Below are positions 1 to 9,500 of a DNA stretch of 64,000 nt, piece after piece (positions within the stretch are counted from its first letter, which is position 1; each line of letters begins with the position of its first letter). The stretch spans positions 603,001 through 667,000 of the forward strand of contig JACKCN010000001.1 in NCBI GenBank assembly GCA_020634015.1, read 5' to 3'. The notes under the pieces were generated by a model, which made no database searches, was not told the origin of the DNA, and saw only the letters and a program-made list of their open reading frames with translations. This DNA comes from Candidatus Delongbacteria bacterium. Its GTDB lineage: Bacteria > CAIWAD01. The translations under genes were made by a program, and so were the position numbers.

Positions 1-79
1 GATCTCACAGCAAGCCGCCAAATATAGGGGCGAATGCTGAAATGTCAAGGGCCTCAAGGTCTCGGCGCGGTGAAGTCGC

Positions 80-391
80 CTATTGTGCGTCCTTTTTCGC
101 GTCGTCCACTTTCTTCGAAATCTCCTTGCCGGCATCCTCGAGCAATTCGCCACCGGTCTTGCCGGCCTGCTTGACCACCTTGCCCACGGTGCGGCTGACC
201 TGCCCCAGTTCATCGGGCAGCTCGTGCCCCATCACCTTGAACCAGACCAGCACGGCTGCCAGCAACAGGAGCAGGAACAAGGCCACCTTGAACAGCTTCT
301 TGAGCAGGGCGTACAGCACCAGCACACAGAGGGCCAGTGCTCCCGCCGCAAGCAGCGGATTTCCGGAGAACGAGTCCAGAAGGTCTTGCAT
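80..391 (-). CDS. Small double-spanning membrane protein of unknown function
   Basis: A 103-residue protein. I chose the ATG at 391 because GAAAGGA lies just upstream; the open frame extends to 568 but that extension looks non-coding. Residues ~10-48 are very hydrophobic and broken by a KKLFK stretch, so one long or two short membrane segments are likely. The C-terminal ~45 residues are charged, alternate Lys/Asp/Glu/Ala and should form an amphipathic helix. I recognise no family. It stands alone and diverges from the glycosyltransferase at 567. No terminator is visible in the 79 bases downstream. Confidence 0.6.
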   Translation of the reverse strand: MQDLLDSFSGNPLLAAGALALCVLVLYALLKKLFKVALFLLLLLAAVLVWFKVMGHELPDELGQVSRTVGKVVKQAGKTGGELLEDAGKEISKKVDDAKKDAQ

Positions 392-566
392 GACGATCCT
401 TTCGCTAGATTGGCCCGCGCTCGTGGAGATCTGGGCTTGAAGATCCTTCGCCGGGCCGCTGTACGGCGTCGGGCAACTTAGGAATCCGTGACCGACGGTC
501 CTTCCCGCCTTCCAACCGGCCTCCGGAGCACTGGAGCGCCAAGCCGCATTCCCGGAATTGTTGTCC

Positions 567-2054
567 ATGACTCACGACCGCTCCATCAGCCTGCGACCGT
601 TGTTTCTGGTACTTCTGCTGGCCCTGGGCCTGCGGTTGGCCTTCTTCCAGGGATTTGCCTTTTCCGACGATGCCCACTACGCCTGGTTGGCCGCCCATCC
701 CGGTGCCCAGTTCGGGGTGGACTACCCGGGCTATCCGGTCATGCCCCTGCGCGTGGGTCACCTGTTCCTTCTGGGACTGAGCCAGCACTGGTTCGGTCCC
801 GGTGACTGGGGTCTGGCCTTCTTCCCGCTGATGTTCTCGCTGGCCATGATCGCCATTGCCTGGCGCCTGGGATGCCTGCTCGGCGGACACGGACACGTGG
901 GCAATGCAGCGGCCCTGCTGCTGGCCCTGCTGCCGGTGGACATCGCCCTGAGCACGCTGGCCTTCGCCGATCTTTCCGCAGCCGCCATGCTGGGCCTGGG
1001 AGTCTGGTTGCTGCTGGAGGCTCGTCACACGGCCCGGCACTGGCTGCGGGTACCGGGCGCACTGGTACTGGGACTCTCGCTGCTCTGGAAGGAAACCGTG
1101 CTCTGGCTGGTGCCGGTGATTCTGGCGATCCAGTTCGGCATCTGGTTGCGTGATTTCCGCCGCGGCACTCCCCTGCGACCGGATGCAACTCTGCTGGCCG
1201 CCGGACTGGGCATTCTGCTGGTGCTGGGCCTGGAGTCCCTGGTATACGCACTCCTTCACGGCGACCCGCTCTGGCGCTTTCACCAGATGGAACTGAACAC
1301 GCGGCTCTGCCCCGACGACTTCTTCAAACTGGGCAGCGCCAAGGGGTACGCCACACCCGAGGAACGACCCGCCGCACTGGCACGCCTGCTGTTGTGGAGC
1401 AAGCCCAAGGCCCTGTTCCTGCGCCGCAATACGCTGTTCATTCTGGCTCTGGCTCTGGTGCAGCTACTGCGCAGACTTCGCCGACATGATCCGGGGCCGC
1501 AGGGACTGTGGTTCGGTGGATTGCTGCTGATGTTCCTCTTCGGCAGCACATCTCTGCAGCGCTACCAGCCACTGCCGCTGGACCTGCCATGGTACATCTA
1601 CCCACTCTTCCTGCCGGCCGCCCTGCTGGCCGGTGAACTGCTGGCGGAACTGAGCTGGCGCCGGTTTCGCTGGCTGCTGGCACCCTTGCTGGCGCTCAGC
1701 CTCTGGATGTGTCTGGATTTCCGGAACTACTTCGACCACTCCGGATTGCAGGAAGTGCGCGCTGCGCTGTCGGCGTCGCCCACAACTCCCGTGTACGGAG
1801 ATCCCTTCAGCCTGCTCTCGCTGGATCATCTGGATGGCCAGCCTTCCGTCAGCCGCGGCATTCCACTGGGCGACAGCGGTCCTGCCGGTCTGGATCTCCC
1901 CCCGCCAGGCGCTCTCCTCCTGCTGAACCCCGGCAATCTGCACGAGCTGCGTGCCCAGGGGCATGACCCGGTTTCAGTGCCTGCTGGGTCCAATCCGGAT
2001 TGGACTTTGCTCAGCTCTGGCGGGGGCTTCCTGCTGTTCCAGCGACTGCACTGA
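567..2054 (+). CDS. GT-C family membrane glycosyltransferase (ArnT/PMT-like)
   Basis: A 495-residue polytopic membrane protein, with about ten hydrophobic segments. It resembles the GT-C fold glycosyltransferases (GT39/GT83, dolichyl- or undecaprenyl-phosphate-sugar dependent). The hallmark is an acidic pair, Asp34-Asp35, in the first extracytoplasmic loop directly after TM1 (FSDDAHYAW), where GT-C enzymes keep their catalytic or metal-binding acid. The likely role is transfer of a sugar from a lipid-phosphate donor to an envelope glycan or protein. The ATG at 567 is preferred over an in-frame TTG at 558. The acceptor cannot be told. The stop is followed within 15 bases by the 36-bp repeat array. 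Confidence 0.75.
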   Translation: MTHDRSISLRPLFLVLLLALGLRLAFFQGFAFSDDAHYAWLAAHPGAQFGVDYPGYPVMPLRVGHLFLLGLSQHWFGPGDWGLAFFPLMFSLAMIAIAWRLGCLLGGHGHVGNAAALLLALLPVDIALSTLAFADLSAAAMLGLGVWLLLEARHTARHWLRVPGALVLGLSLLWKETVLWLVPVILAIQFGIWLRDFRRGTPLRPDATLLAAGLGILLVLGLESLVYALLHGDPLWRFHQMELNTRLCPDDFFKLGSAKGYATPEERPAALARLLLWSKPKALFLRRNTLFILALALVQLLRRLRRHDPGPQGLWFGGLLLMFLFGSTSLQRYQPLPLDLPWYIYPLFLPAALLAGELLAELSWRRFRWLLAPLLALSLWMCLDFRNYFDHSGLQEVRAALSASPTTPVYGDPFSLLSLDHLDGQPSVSRGIPLGDSGPAGLDLPPPGALLLLNPGNLHELRAQGHDPVSVPAGSNPDWTLLSSGGGFLLFQRLH

Positions 2055-2068
2055 CTTCTTCATCCATG

Positions 2069-2958
2069 GATGCTGGCCTTGCGGCAGGCATGACGCCAGC
2101 GGAGGGCTGGCAGGCATGACGCCAGCGGAGGGTGCTGGCCTTGCAGCAGGCGTGACGCCAGCCGTGGATGCTGGCCTTGCAGCAGGCGTGACGCCAGCCG
2201 TGGATGCTGGCCTTGCAGCAGGCGTGACGCCAGCCGTGGATGCTGGCCTTGCAGCAGGCGTGACGCCAGCCGTGGATGCTGGCCTTGCAGCAGGCGTGAC
2301 GCCAGCGGAGGATGCTGGCCTTGCAGCAGGCATGACGCCAGCGGAGGGTGCTGGCCTTGCAGCAGGCATGACGCCAGCGGAGGGTGCTGGCCTTGCAGCA
2401 GGCGTGACGCCAGCGGAGGATGCTGGCCTTGCAGCAGGCGTGACGCCAGCGGAGGGTGCTGGCCTTGCAGCAGGCATGACGCCAGCGGAAGGGGCTGGCA
2501 TGGCAGCAGGTGTTATGCCAGCGGAGGGTGCTGGCCTGGCAGCAGGCTTGACGCCAGCCGTGGATGTTGGCCTTGCAGCAGGCATGAAACCAGCCGTGGA
2601 TGTTGGCCTTGCAGCAGGCGTGGAGACAGCGGTGGGTGCTGGCCTTGCAGCAGGCGTGACGCCAGTGGAGGGTGCGGGCGTGGCAGCAGGCATGACGCCA
2701 GCGGAGGGTGCTGGCCTTGCAGCTGGCATGACGCCAGCGGAGGGTGCTGGCCTGGCAGCAGGCGTGACGCCAGCCGTGGATGCTGGCCTTGCAGCAGGCA
2801 TGACGCCAGCGGAGGATGCTGGCCTTGCAGCAGGCATGACGCCAGCGGAGGGTGCTGGCCTTGAAGCAGGCGTGACGCCAGCCGTGGATACTGGCCTTGC
2901 AGCAGGCATGAAGCCAGCGGAGGATGCTGGCCTGGCAGCAGGCGTGACGCCAGCGGCG
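2069..2958. repeat. 36-bp tandem repeat array, about 25 units
   Basis: Twenty-three uninterrupted 36-bp units occupy 2131-2958. They are preceded by one full unit (2069-2104) and one shortened 26-bp unit (2105-2130). Each unit carries inverted arms GCTGGC and GCCAGC about 17 bases apart, and a tight internal palindrome GGCGTGACGCC. Units vary mainly at three places: GAT/GGT at the start, GTGACG/ATGACG in the middle, and GCGGAG/GCCGTG at the end. Because 36 is a multiple of 3, one frame on each strand stays open for about 0.9-1 kb, giving 12-residue repeats (AGLAAGVTPAV-like on +, PAARPASTAGVT-like on -). I regard these frames as by-products. The array fills the space between two convergent genes, where a terminator would be expected. 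There are no spacers, so it is not CRISPR. Confidence 0.97.
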
Positions 2959-2971
2959 AAGTTGGCCTGGT

Positions 2972-5900
2972 TTACTTGAGCAGGATCATCTTGGCCGTCT
3001 GACTGAAGCCATTGGACCCAGGAAGGTCCTGGTCAACCGTCATGCGATACAGATAGACACCGCTTGCAGCCGAAGCAGCATCCCAGGAAAAGCCATGGCT
3101 GCCCGCGCTCAGCACCTGGTCTGCCAGGCTGGCCACTTCCTGCCCACGCAGATTGTATACTTTGAGGGAGACCGCTGCGGACCGGGGAAGCTGAATATCA
3201 ATGCGGGTCCGAGGATTGAAGGGATTGGGATAGTTCTGTCCCAACTCGAAGCGGGCTGGCAACTCGGATTCTTCCCGCACATCCGTGGAAGAAGACCTGA
3301 CATCGATCCAGTTCAGGTTGAACTGCCCGACATGAAGTCCCACATGCATGATCTGCTCACCGGCAGCCAGAAAGACATCCGGGATCTGCAGTTCCTGCCA
3401 GAACTGCCAGCCACCCGTCACCGGAACGGGCACCAGCCCCGTCAGGTCCACACCGTTGACCTCAATGTGCAGACTGCCTCCACCAGGGACGGAAGAAACG
3501 GATGGCACCAGGGCATACATGCCCGCTTCCGCCACCTCGATCGTGTACTCCAGCCACTCCCCATCCTCAATCCAGCCGATGTCGTAGCCCCCGCCTTGAT
3601 CATTGGATGCCTCGATGTCAACACCTTCGGTGCTGCGGAAAGGCACTCCGAGGTTCATCGCATCCACGTCGTGATAGGCCACCCCCTCGCCGCCTTCATC
3701 GTAGAACTCTGCCTGGATCAGTCCGGGAATCTGGAATGGAGTTCCCAGGTAGGGCGTCCCATTCTCAAGCACAGTGATCGAGACACTGTCTGAAGACGAG
3801 ATGTTGAGATTGTTGGTAACGGCAAGGGAAACGGTATACGTTCCTGTTTCGGTGAAGACATGCTCGACATCAGGCGCTTGTGATGTGTCTCCGTCCCCAA
3901 AATCCCACGCATGGCTGAGCGGGGAATCATTGGGATCAAAACTGTTGCTTCCGGTGAACAAGACACTCAATGGAGCCTTCCCGGATGTTCTGCTCGGCAA
4001 CAACAAGGCCACCGGGGAATCCGGATCCACGGGTGAGGTGCTGAAAGCCGCCGTCTGGTGTGGGCCCACCAGCAGGGAGAAGCCGTCCGAGAACGTCACC
4101 ATCCGCTCCTGGGATCCGGCATTGAAAGCGACGTAGGTCAGATGGCCCGCGGGATCCCTGAAAACGGAGTACGTCGGAATATCTGCAGCAATGGCGGTTT
4201 CCACCTGCCCCATCTTTTTCAGATTGTACAACCAGTGGTATGTATGCGCACGGGACTCGCCATCGAAGGGTTCATACTCGATGTCTGCGTGATACAGCGT
4301 CACTGCCAGATCCGGATCTGACAGTGCCAGGTACTCCCAGAGGATATCCTGCCAGACAGTCGGTTCCCCGTTCCGTTCGGAAACAACTTCGGCGTAGTTG
4401 TCCAAGACATAGGCTGGATTCCTTCCCAGATACAGGGAGCCGCTTGTGACAGGAAGCATGTTGATTCCGTGGATGAACTCGGGTTCAGCGCCGAACCAGG
4501 TGGAATGCACGCCCTTTCCGCCCCAGACCATGCCGATCGCCGTGTGCGGATAATCCTGGGGAAACACCTCGTTGTCCACATCGAACCAGTAGTGGTCCAC
4601 GGCGGATGCCTCGTTGGCATGCAGGAAGATGCCCAGGTCACGGATCTCCGGCTGATTGGTGATCTCCCCCCAGAGGACGACCGCAGAAGCGAAGTTCATC
4701 GATTCTGAACTGGATTCCTGATTGTTGCCCTCCGCAAAGTCGCCATGGCCGGCCGCCCAGGAATGCCCGGCATAGGCATCAAAGGTTCTCAGAAATGGGA
4801 ACTCTGTATCACTGCGATCCCAGTTGTCACAATCCTTGATCAGCAGATTCACCATTCCTCCCCACTGACTCGGGGAGGCCCAGGCACTGTCGAACTGCGC
4901 AATGGTCGCGGCGCTCATGATGGCGTAACTGGCATGAAAGTGATGATCATTGATCTGGTCGTCCGCCCCGAATCCGGAGGGATACCCTGTGAGCACATCC
5001 CAATTCTCGTCATAGGAGTACTCCTGCGAGCCGCCCACCGTGAACAAATCCTCCAACCGGACTTTGACCTCATCCAGAAAGTGGTCACGCTCAGCCGTGG
5101 CACCAAGCTGGTCGGCGATCTGAGCCAGATGCGCGAAGCGCGCCATCGCCTTTCCGTTTTCGTAAGTCGGTTCGATGGACAGAGTTTCGCCCGCCACGTC
5201 CTGCACATGGTTCAGAAGCACCGTGCGGTTGTAGTTTCCTTGATCGGGCAGGGCGGGCAGTATTCCGGAAAACTGCAGTTCGGTCGTGAAGGAATTGCCC
5301 TCGAGCAATTTCATGGTCCCACGCGGAGAGTGATAGGTATGGTTCAGCAGCGGGCTGTCCGTATTGAGCCATTGATGCCGATACAGCGCGGTCAAGGTCT
5401 GATTCACATTGGTCGCGAAACTGTCTCTCAGTACGGTCTCATAGGTATAGGTATTCGTGAGCCGCGAGGACGACTCGTCGTACTGCCACTCGATGCGGCT
5501 GTCCGTCACGAAAGCGTAGGCGTGGCTGCGAAACAGCTCAAGCGTCGCCGGACTCGTGTCGGGAAGCAGCGCAACGGAGAGATAATCCTTGCCGTCCAGA
5601 GTCGACTGGAAGGTGCTGGTTCCGGACCATGTCGAGCCTGTCGGCGCGAAAACACCGTAGTGCTTGCCGCTGATCGTGATCCCCAGTACTTCATTCTGAT
5701 TGTACCAGATCACGGGAGTCTGTGCGCTTGCAACAACCGCATTGCCGCCGGTGATTCTGAAGAACGCCCAGGGAAGTCCGTGTCCCAGAGTGGCTTCCAT
5801 GGATATCGGCCCATCTTCCCACAGAGCCGTGACTGTCCAATCCCCATAGTGATGGGTCAGTGTCTGGACAGCTGACAATCCGGCAACGCCAATGGTCAGC

Positions 5901-6280
5901 TGGGCAGCATATGGATACAGAAAATCATCGGCTGCGTAGAGATGATCGGTTGTGTATCCGATTTCCAGACCACTTGAGACGGCCTTGAAATTCAAGGGGT
6001 GTGCGTACAGAATGTTGGAGTACGAAGAGCCGAAGAAGGGGTAAATCAGGCTGCTCCAGAAATCGTTGGTTTGAACAGGCTGGTCAAATGCTGCGGATAC
6101 TTTCGGAGTCGCATCCGCGCCATTGAAATTCCGTGGCCCCACTCCACCGGGTGGCAAGGACGTGCTGTAACTTCCAAGGCCAACCGGAACGGATTGTCCG
6201 GCAGCGCTCGCAGAATACAGGCAGATCAGGAACAAGGATCCAATACTCTGTTTGACTGATTTCAACGCATTCACATTCAT
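2972..6280 (-). CDS. Secreted GH81 endo-beta-1,3-glucanase with PKD, CBM6-like and C-terminal sorting domains
   Basis: About 1102 residues from the ATG at 6280, which begins a clear signal peptide ending ...SASAAGQ; the open frame continues to 6448 but that part is not signal-like. Order of domains: GH81 catalytic region (~45-700), PKD domain (~760-845, with WDFGDG), CBM6/35-like carbohydrate-binding module (~855-985, with GGYDIGWIEDGEWLEY), and a FlgD-like/Por-type sorting domain (~1010-1102, with NYPNPFNPRT, ending KMILLK). GH81 signatures are DHHFH near residue 445 and the NNQESSSE acid motif near 519-526. The family hydrolyses beta-1,3-glucans such as laminarin, so extracellular degradation of algal or fungal glucan is the likely job. 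It stands alone, with a weak ribosome site (GGA). Confidence 0.9.
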   Translation of the reverse strand: MNVNALKSVKQSIGSLFLICLYSASAAGQSVPVGLGSYSTSLPPGGVGPRNFNGADATPKVSAAFDQPVQTNDFWSSLIYPFFGSSYSNILYAHPLNFKAVSSGLEIGYTTDHLYAADDFLYPYAAQLTIGVAGLSAVQTLTHHYGDWTVTALWEDGPISMEATLGHGLPWAFFRITGGNAVVASAQTPVIWYNQNEVLGITISGKHYGVFAPTGSTWSGTSTFQSTLDGKDYLSVALLPDTSPATLELFRSHAYAFVTDSRIEWQYDESSSRLTNTYTYETVLRDSFATNVNQTLTALYRHQWLNTDSPLLNHTYHSPRGTMKLLEGNSFTTELQFSGILPALPDQGNYNRTVLLNHVQDVAGETLSIEPTYENGKAMARFAHLAQIADQLGATAERDHFLDEVKVRLEDLFTVGGSQEYSYDENWDVLTGYPSGFGADDQINDHHFHASYAIMSAATIAQFDSAWASPSQWGGMVNLLIKDCDNWDRSDTEFPFLRTFDAYAGHSWAAGHGDFAEGNNQESSSESMNFASAVVLWGEITNQPEIRDLGIFLHANEASAVDHYWFDVDNEVFPQDYPHTAIGMVWGGKGVHSTWFGAEPEFIHGINMLPVTSGSLYLGRNPAYVLDNYAEVVSERNGEPTVWQDILWEYLALSDPDLAVTLYHADIEYEPFDGESRAHTYHWLYNLKKMGQVETAIAADIPTYSVFRDPAGHLTYVAFNAGSQERMVTFSDGFSLLVGPHQTAAFSTSPVDPDSPVALLLPSRTSGKAPLSVLFTGSNSFDPNDSPLSHAWDFGDGDTSQAPDVEHVFTETGTYTVSLAVTNNLNISSSDSVSITVLENGTPYLGTPFQIPGLIQAEFYDEGGEGVAYHDVDAMNLGVPFRSTEGVDIEASNDQGGGYDIGWIEDGEWLEYTIEVAEAGMYALVPSVSSVPGGGSLHIEVNGVDLTGLVPVPVTGGWQFWQELQIPDVFLAAGEQIMHVGLHVGQFNLNWIDVRSSSTDVREESELPARFELGQNYPNPFNPRTRIDIQLPRSAAVSLKVYNLRGQEVASLADQVLSAGSHGFSWDAASAASGVYLYRMTVDQDLPGSNGFSQTAKMILLK

Positions 6281-6504
6281 CTGAGCAGTTCCATTGATGG
6301 TGCGGACATCATTGCTGGGCACGGGTCTGCGATTCTTGTTGCGATATGCCCACAACATCCTTGGTTGAGTCGCGACCGCCCAGTCTAGCAGTTTCGGTTG
6401 ACCTGCCTCGAAACATTGAAGATACAGGCGGCGACGCGAGTGGATCACATCACTTAAATCAGACCACAGGCTGGTCCATCCGGCAAGCCTGCTTCATGGA
6501 ATGG

Positions 6505-6538
6505 AAAGCCCCGCCTGCAGGATTGCAGACGGGGCTTT
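6505..6538 (-). terminator. Hairpin terminator downstream of the 3-module secreted protein
   Basis: Arms AAAGCCCCG and CGGGGCTTT, with an inner CTGCA/TGCAG pairing, form a strong stem about 20 bases past the stop codon at 6560. Read on the minus strand it ends in a short T tract. Confidence 0.8.
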
Positions 6539-6559
6539 GCTCGAACTGAGACCAGCTTC

Positions 6560-9500
6560 CTACTTGATCAGCATCATCTTGCCGACCGAATCGAAGAGGC
6601 TGCGCCCGTCGGCGGACGCCACGTGGATCCGGTAGAAGTAGACACCGCTCGAGAGGCTGCTGCCGTCAAAGATCACATCGTGGGTGCCGGCGGGGCGCAT
6701 GCCGCTCACCAGACTCTGCATGTGCTGACCCAGCATGTTGTAGACATCCAGGCTCACCAGTCCCTGCTCGGGAAGGGCATAGCGGATCACGGTGCTGGGG
6801 TTGAAGGGGTTGGGATAGTTGCTTTCGAGGGCCCAGGCCGTCGGCAGACGCAGGGCGTCACGCTGGACATCCGTGGTCTGGCAGGGAGCCGTGTACTCTT
6901 CCACCGGGTGCGCGAGGCCATTGGTCCAGCCCACGAACAGGCGTCCATCATCACTCAGTGCCAGACCATGAGCTTCGCTGAGTCCGCTGGGGCAGAAATC
7001 GCCACGCGCATCCACGCTGCCGTCTCCCAGATCAAGGAAGCACTCCAGATACCCGGTGCCCACGTGCAGGGCCACCAGCTGATCGGAGCCTTCGTTGTAA
7101 TCCAGACCGGCCGCGCCGCTGCCACCGGCTTCCGACCAGGGAACGGGAATCACGTCCAGTCCAATCGGGTTGGCCGCGTCGGACACGTCAAGGCGCACGA
7201 ATTCATCAATCGCACCATTGCTGCAGATGGCCCAGAGGACCTCGCCATCCTCGTCGAAGGCCAGGCCCGTGGGCATGCGACCGGTCGCCACATCGAGAAG
7301 GGCCGGGGTGTGGGCGCCGATCAGCGCACCGCTGGCGCTCACATGTGAGACGCCACCACTCCAGGAAACCCAGAAACTGCCATCGCGGGAATCATGGGCA
7401 ATGCCCGAGTAGTCGTGTCCGATGGGCAGAACGAAAATGCTGCCGACCACGCCGGTATCGCTGTCTTCCATCACCATTCTGTTCACTCCGCTGGCCAGCC
7501 AGACCAGAGTGTTGGCATCGATCCAGTCACCGTCGCTGAGATGATCCATGCCGAACAGGCCGTTGCCATTCACGTTCTGGATCAGCTGGGCCGTGTGGCT
7601 GCAGCTTGCGGCGGTCAGGATCTCGACCGTATCGAAGGCCGTGTCGTCTTCGGTGGACTCAACCGTCAGCAGCACCAGATCCGTGAAGCTGGCCGGCACT
7701 TCCGGCACATGCACGCGCACACCCAGGTCAAAGAGATCCTCGTACTGCATCACGGGCAGGGCGGTGATCTCGGCCCAGTCGGCATTGATGTCGTGGAAGG
7801 TCACATCCCAGGCATTGCCTTCGCTGACAAGTGAGAAGGCGCTGGCATTGTCACCGCGGTTCTCGACTTCCAGTTCGTATTCGGCGTAGCCACCGGTCAG
7901 GCCAACGCCCTGAAGATTGTCGGGGCGCACGCGCACGGCGTAGGGGCCCGAGGGACCGATCACATTGAAACCGAACCAGATCGCGCTCTGGTCGTGCGGC
8001 AACCAGCCCTGACCGTCGAAACTGGCGCTGAAGCCCTGTCCACCGCTGGCGTCTTCCTGGCCAATCGTGCAACTGAGGATGTCCAGTGGCGCCAACAGGG
8101 TGTCGTAGTTGATCCGGACGGCTTCCTCGTTGCTGTCGAGAATCACCTGGGCCGTGATCTGTCCGGTGCCTCCGTACTCGAAGACCTGATCGAAAGTCAC
8201 GATGAACATGCCGTCCTGGCTGCCGTAGGTCACTGTGCCGCCCGTGGCAGGGTTCAGGTCATCCCAGAAGAAGGACACGACACCATTGGGCGTGGCGGCA
8301 TTGGGCAGTTGCTGGTTGGCCAGCGAGGTCAATCCGGTGGGATCGAAGGCGATCGAGCCATTGGAGGCGATGTAGACCTCGGTGTACTCCACACCATAGT
8401 GCGTCCAGGGGAAGCCGATCTCGAAGGGGCCGACGAAACTGTCGTCCGTCAGCGTGACGGGGTTTGGATTCTCGATCGTGACCCAGTCGTACTCCACCGC
8501 CCCATCGGCATCGCTGGTGGACCAGAAATAGCCCCCGGCATCGGGTCCGCCCTGGACCAGCACGATGGTCAGCAGCACCACGGTTTCGTCGCTGCGGTTG
8601 CCATCGCCCTGGCTGGTGGCCGTGACGGTGATCGTGGCATTGGGCTGAGCCGGATTCTCGGGAATGGTCAGCTCAAGTTCGATTTCCTGGGAGTCGCCGA
8701 CGGCGACGCTCGGGGTCACGTTGCTCAGCTCGCCATTGATCAGGATATCCACTTCCACGCCGTTGTCGGCCGTGGCCTGAATCACGAAGGAATCGGGCAG
8801 CAGCCCCTGGTTGAACACGTCCAGGAAGGCACTCACCTGGCTGTCGGCAGGTCCGGTGGCGGTCACGCCGTCCTCGAGGGCCACGAAGTAGTTCGGCGGT
8901 GGCGAAAGCTCGAAGCGCAGGGTCAAGTCGTCGGAGGGGAGCCAGGGCTCGCCATCCAGTACGACCTGGATCCCATCCTCGCCCGTGTAATCCTCGATAC
9001 CGATGGTGCAGGAGGTCACGTCCAGTGGCGCCACCAGCGCATCGTAATTCAGGAAGATCTGGTCATTGTCGAAATCGAAGACCACCTGGGCCCGCACGGT
9101 GCCCGTGCCCCCGTACTCCACCACGGCATCGTAGGTGATCACGAAACGGCCATCACCATCGGTGCCGTAGTACACCGAACCACCCGAACCCGGGTTGAGG
9201 TCATCCCAGAACAGTGCGATGATCCCGTTGGGAACACCCGCCGTGGGAATGGCCGTGTTGCTGAGACTGGTCATGCCCGCAGCATCGAATCCGATCATGC
9301 CATTGCTGCCGACGTAGATCTGGGTCTGGGGCGTGCCATAGAAACCGATCGTGCCGTTCATGTCGAAGGGGCCGGCCACACTGTCGTCCGTGAGTGTCAC
9401 GGGAGTGCGGTCCTGCGGATCCAGCTCCACGAAGAAGTATGGTGTTCCGTTGGGGTCGGCCGAGCTGTACCACGTGTTGCCGAAGCTGTCGGACCCATTG

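Noticed and set aside
405..1283. 292-codon minus-strand ORF opposite the GT-C glycosyltransferase
   Set aside because: Gln-rich shadow of membrane-protein coding sequence.
2069..2958. CRISPR array
   Set aside because: Units are contiguous with no unique spacers, and no cas genes are present.
1951..2979. Long ORFs on both strands across the repeat array
   Set aside because: They arise because the 36-bp unit is a multiple of three and lacks stops. There is no ribosome site, and the peptides are pure unit repeats.
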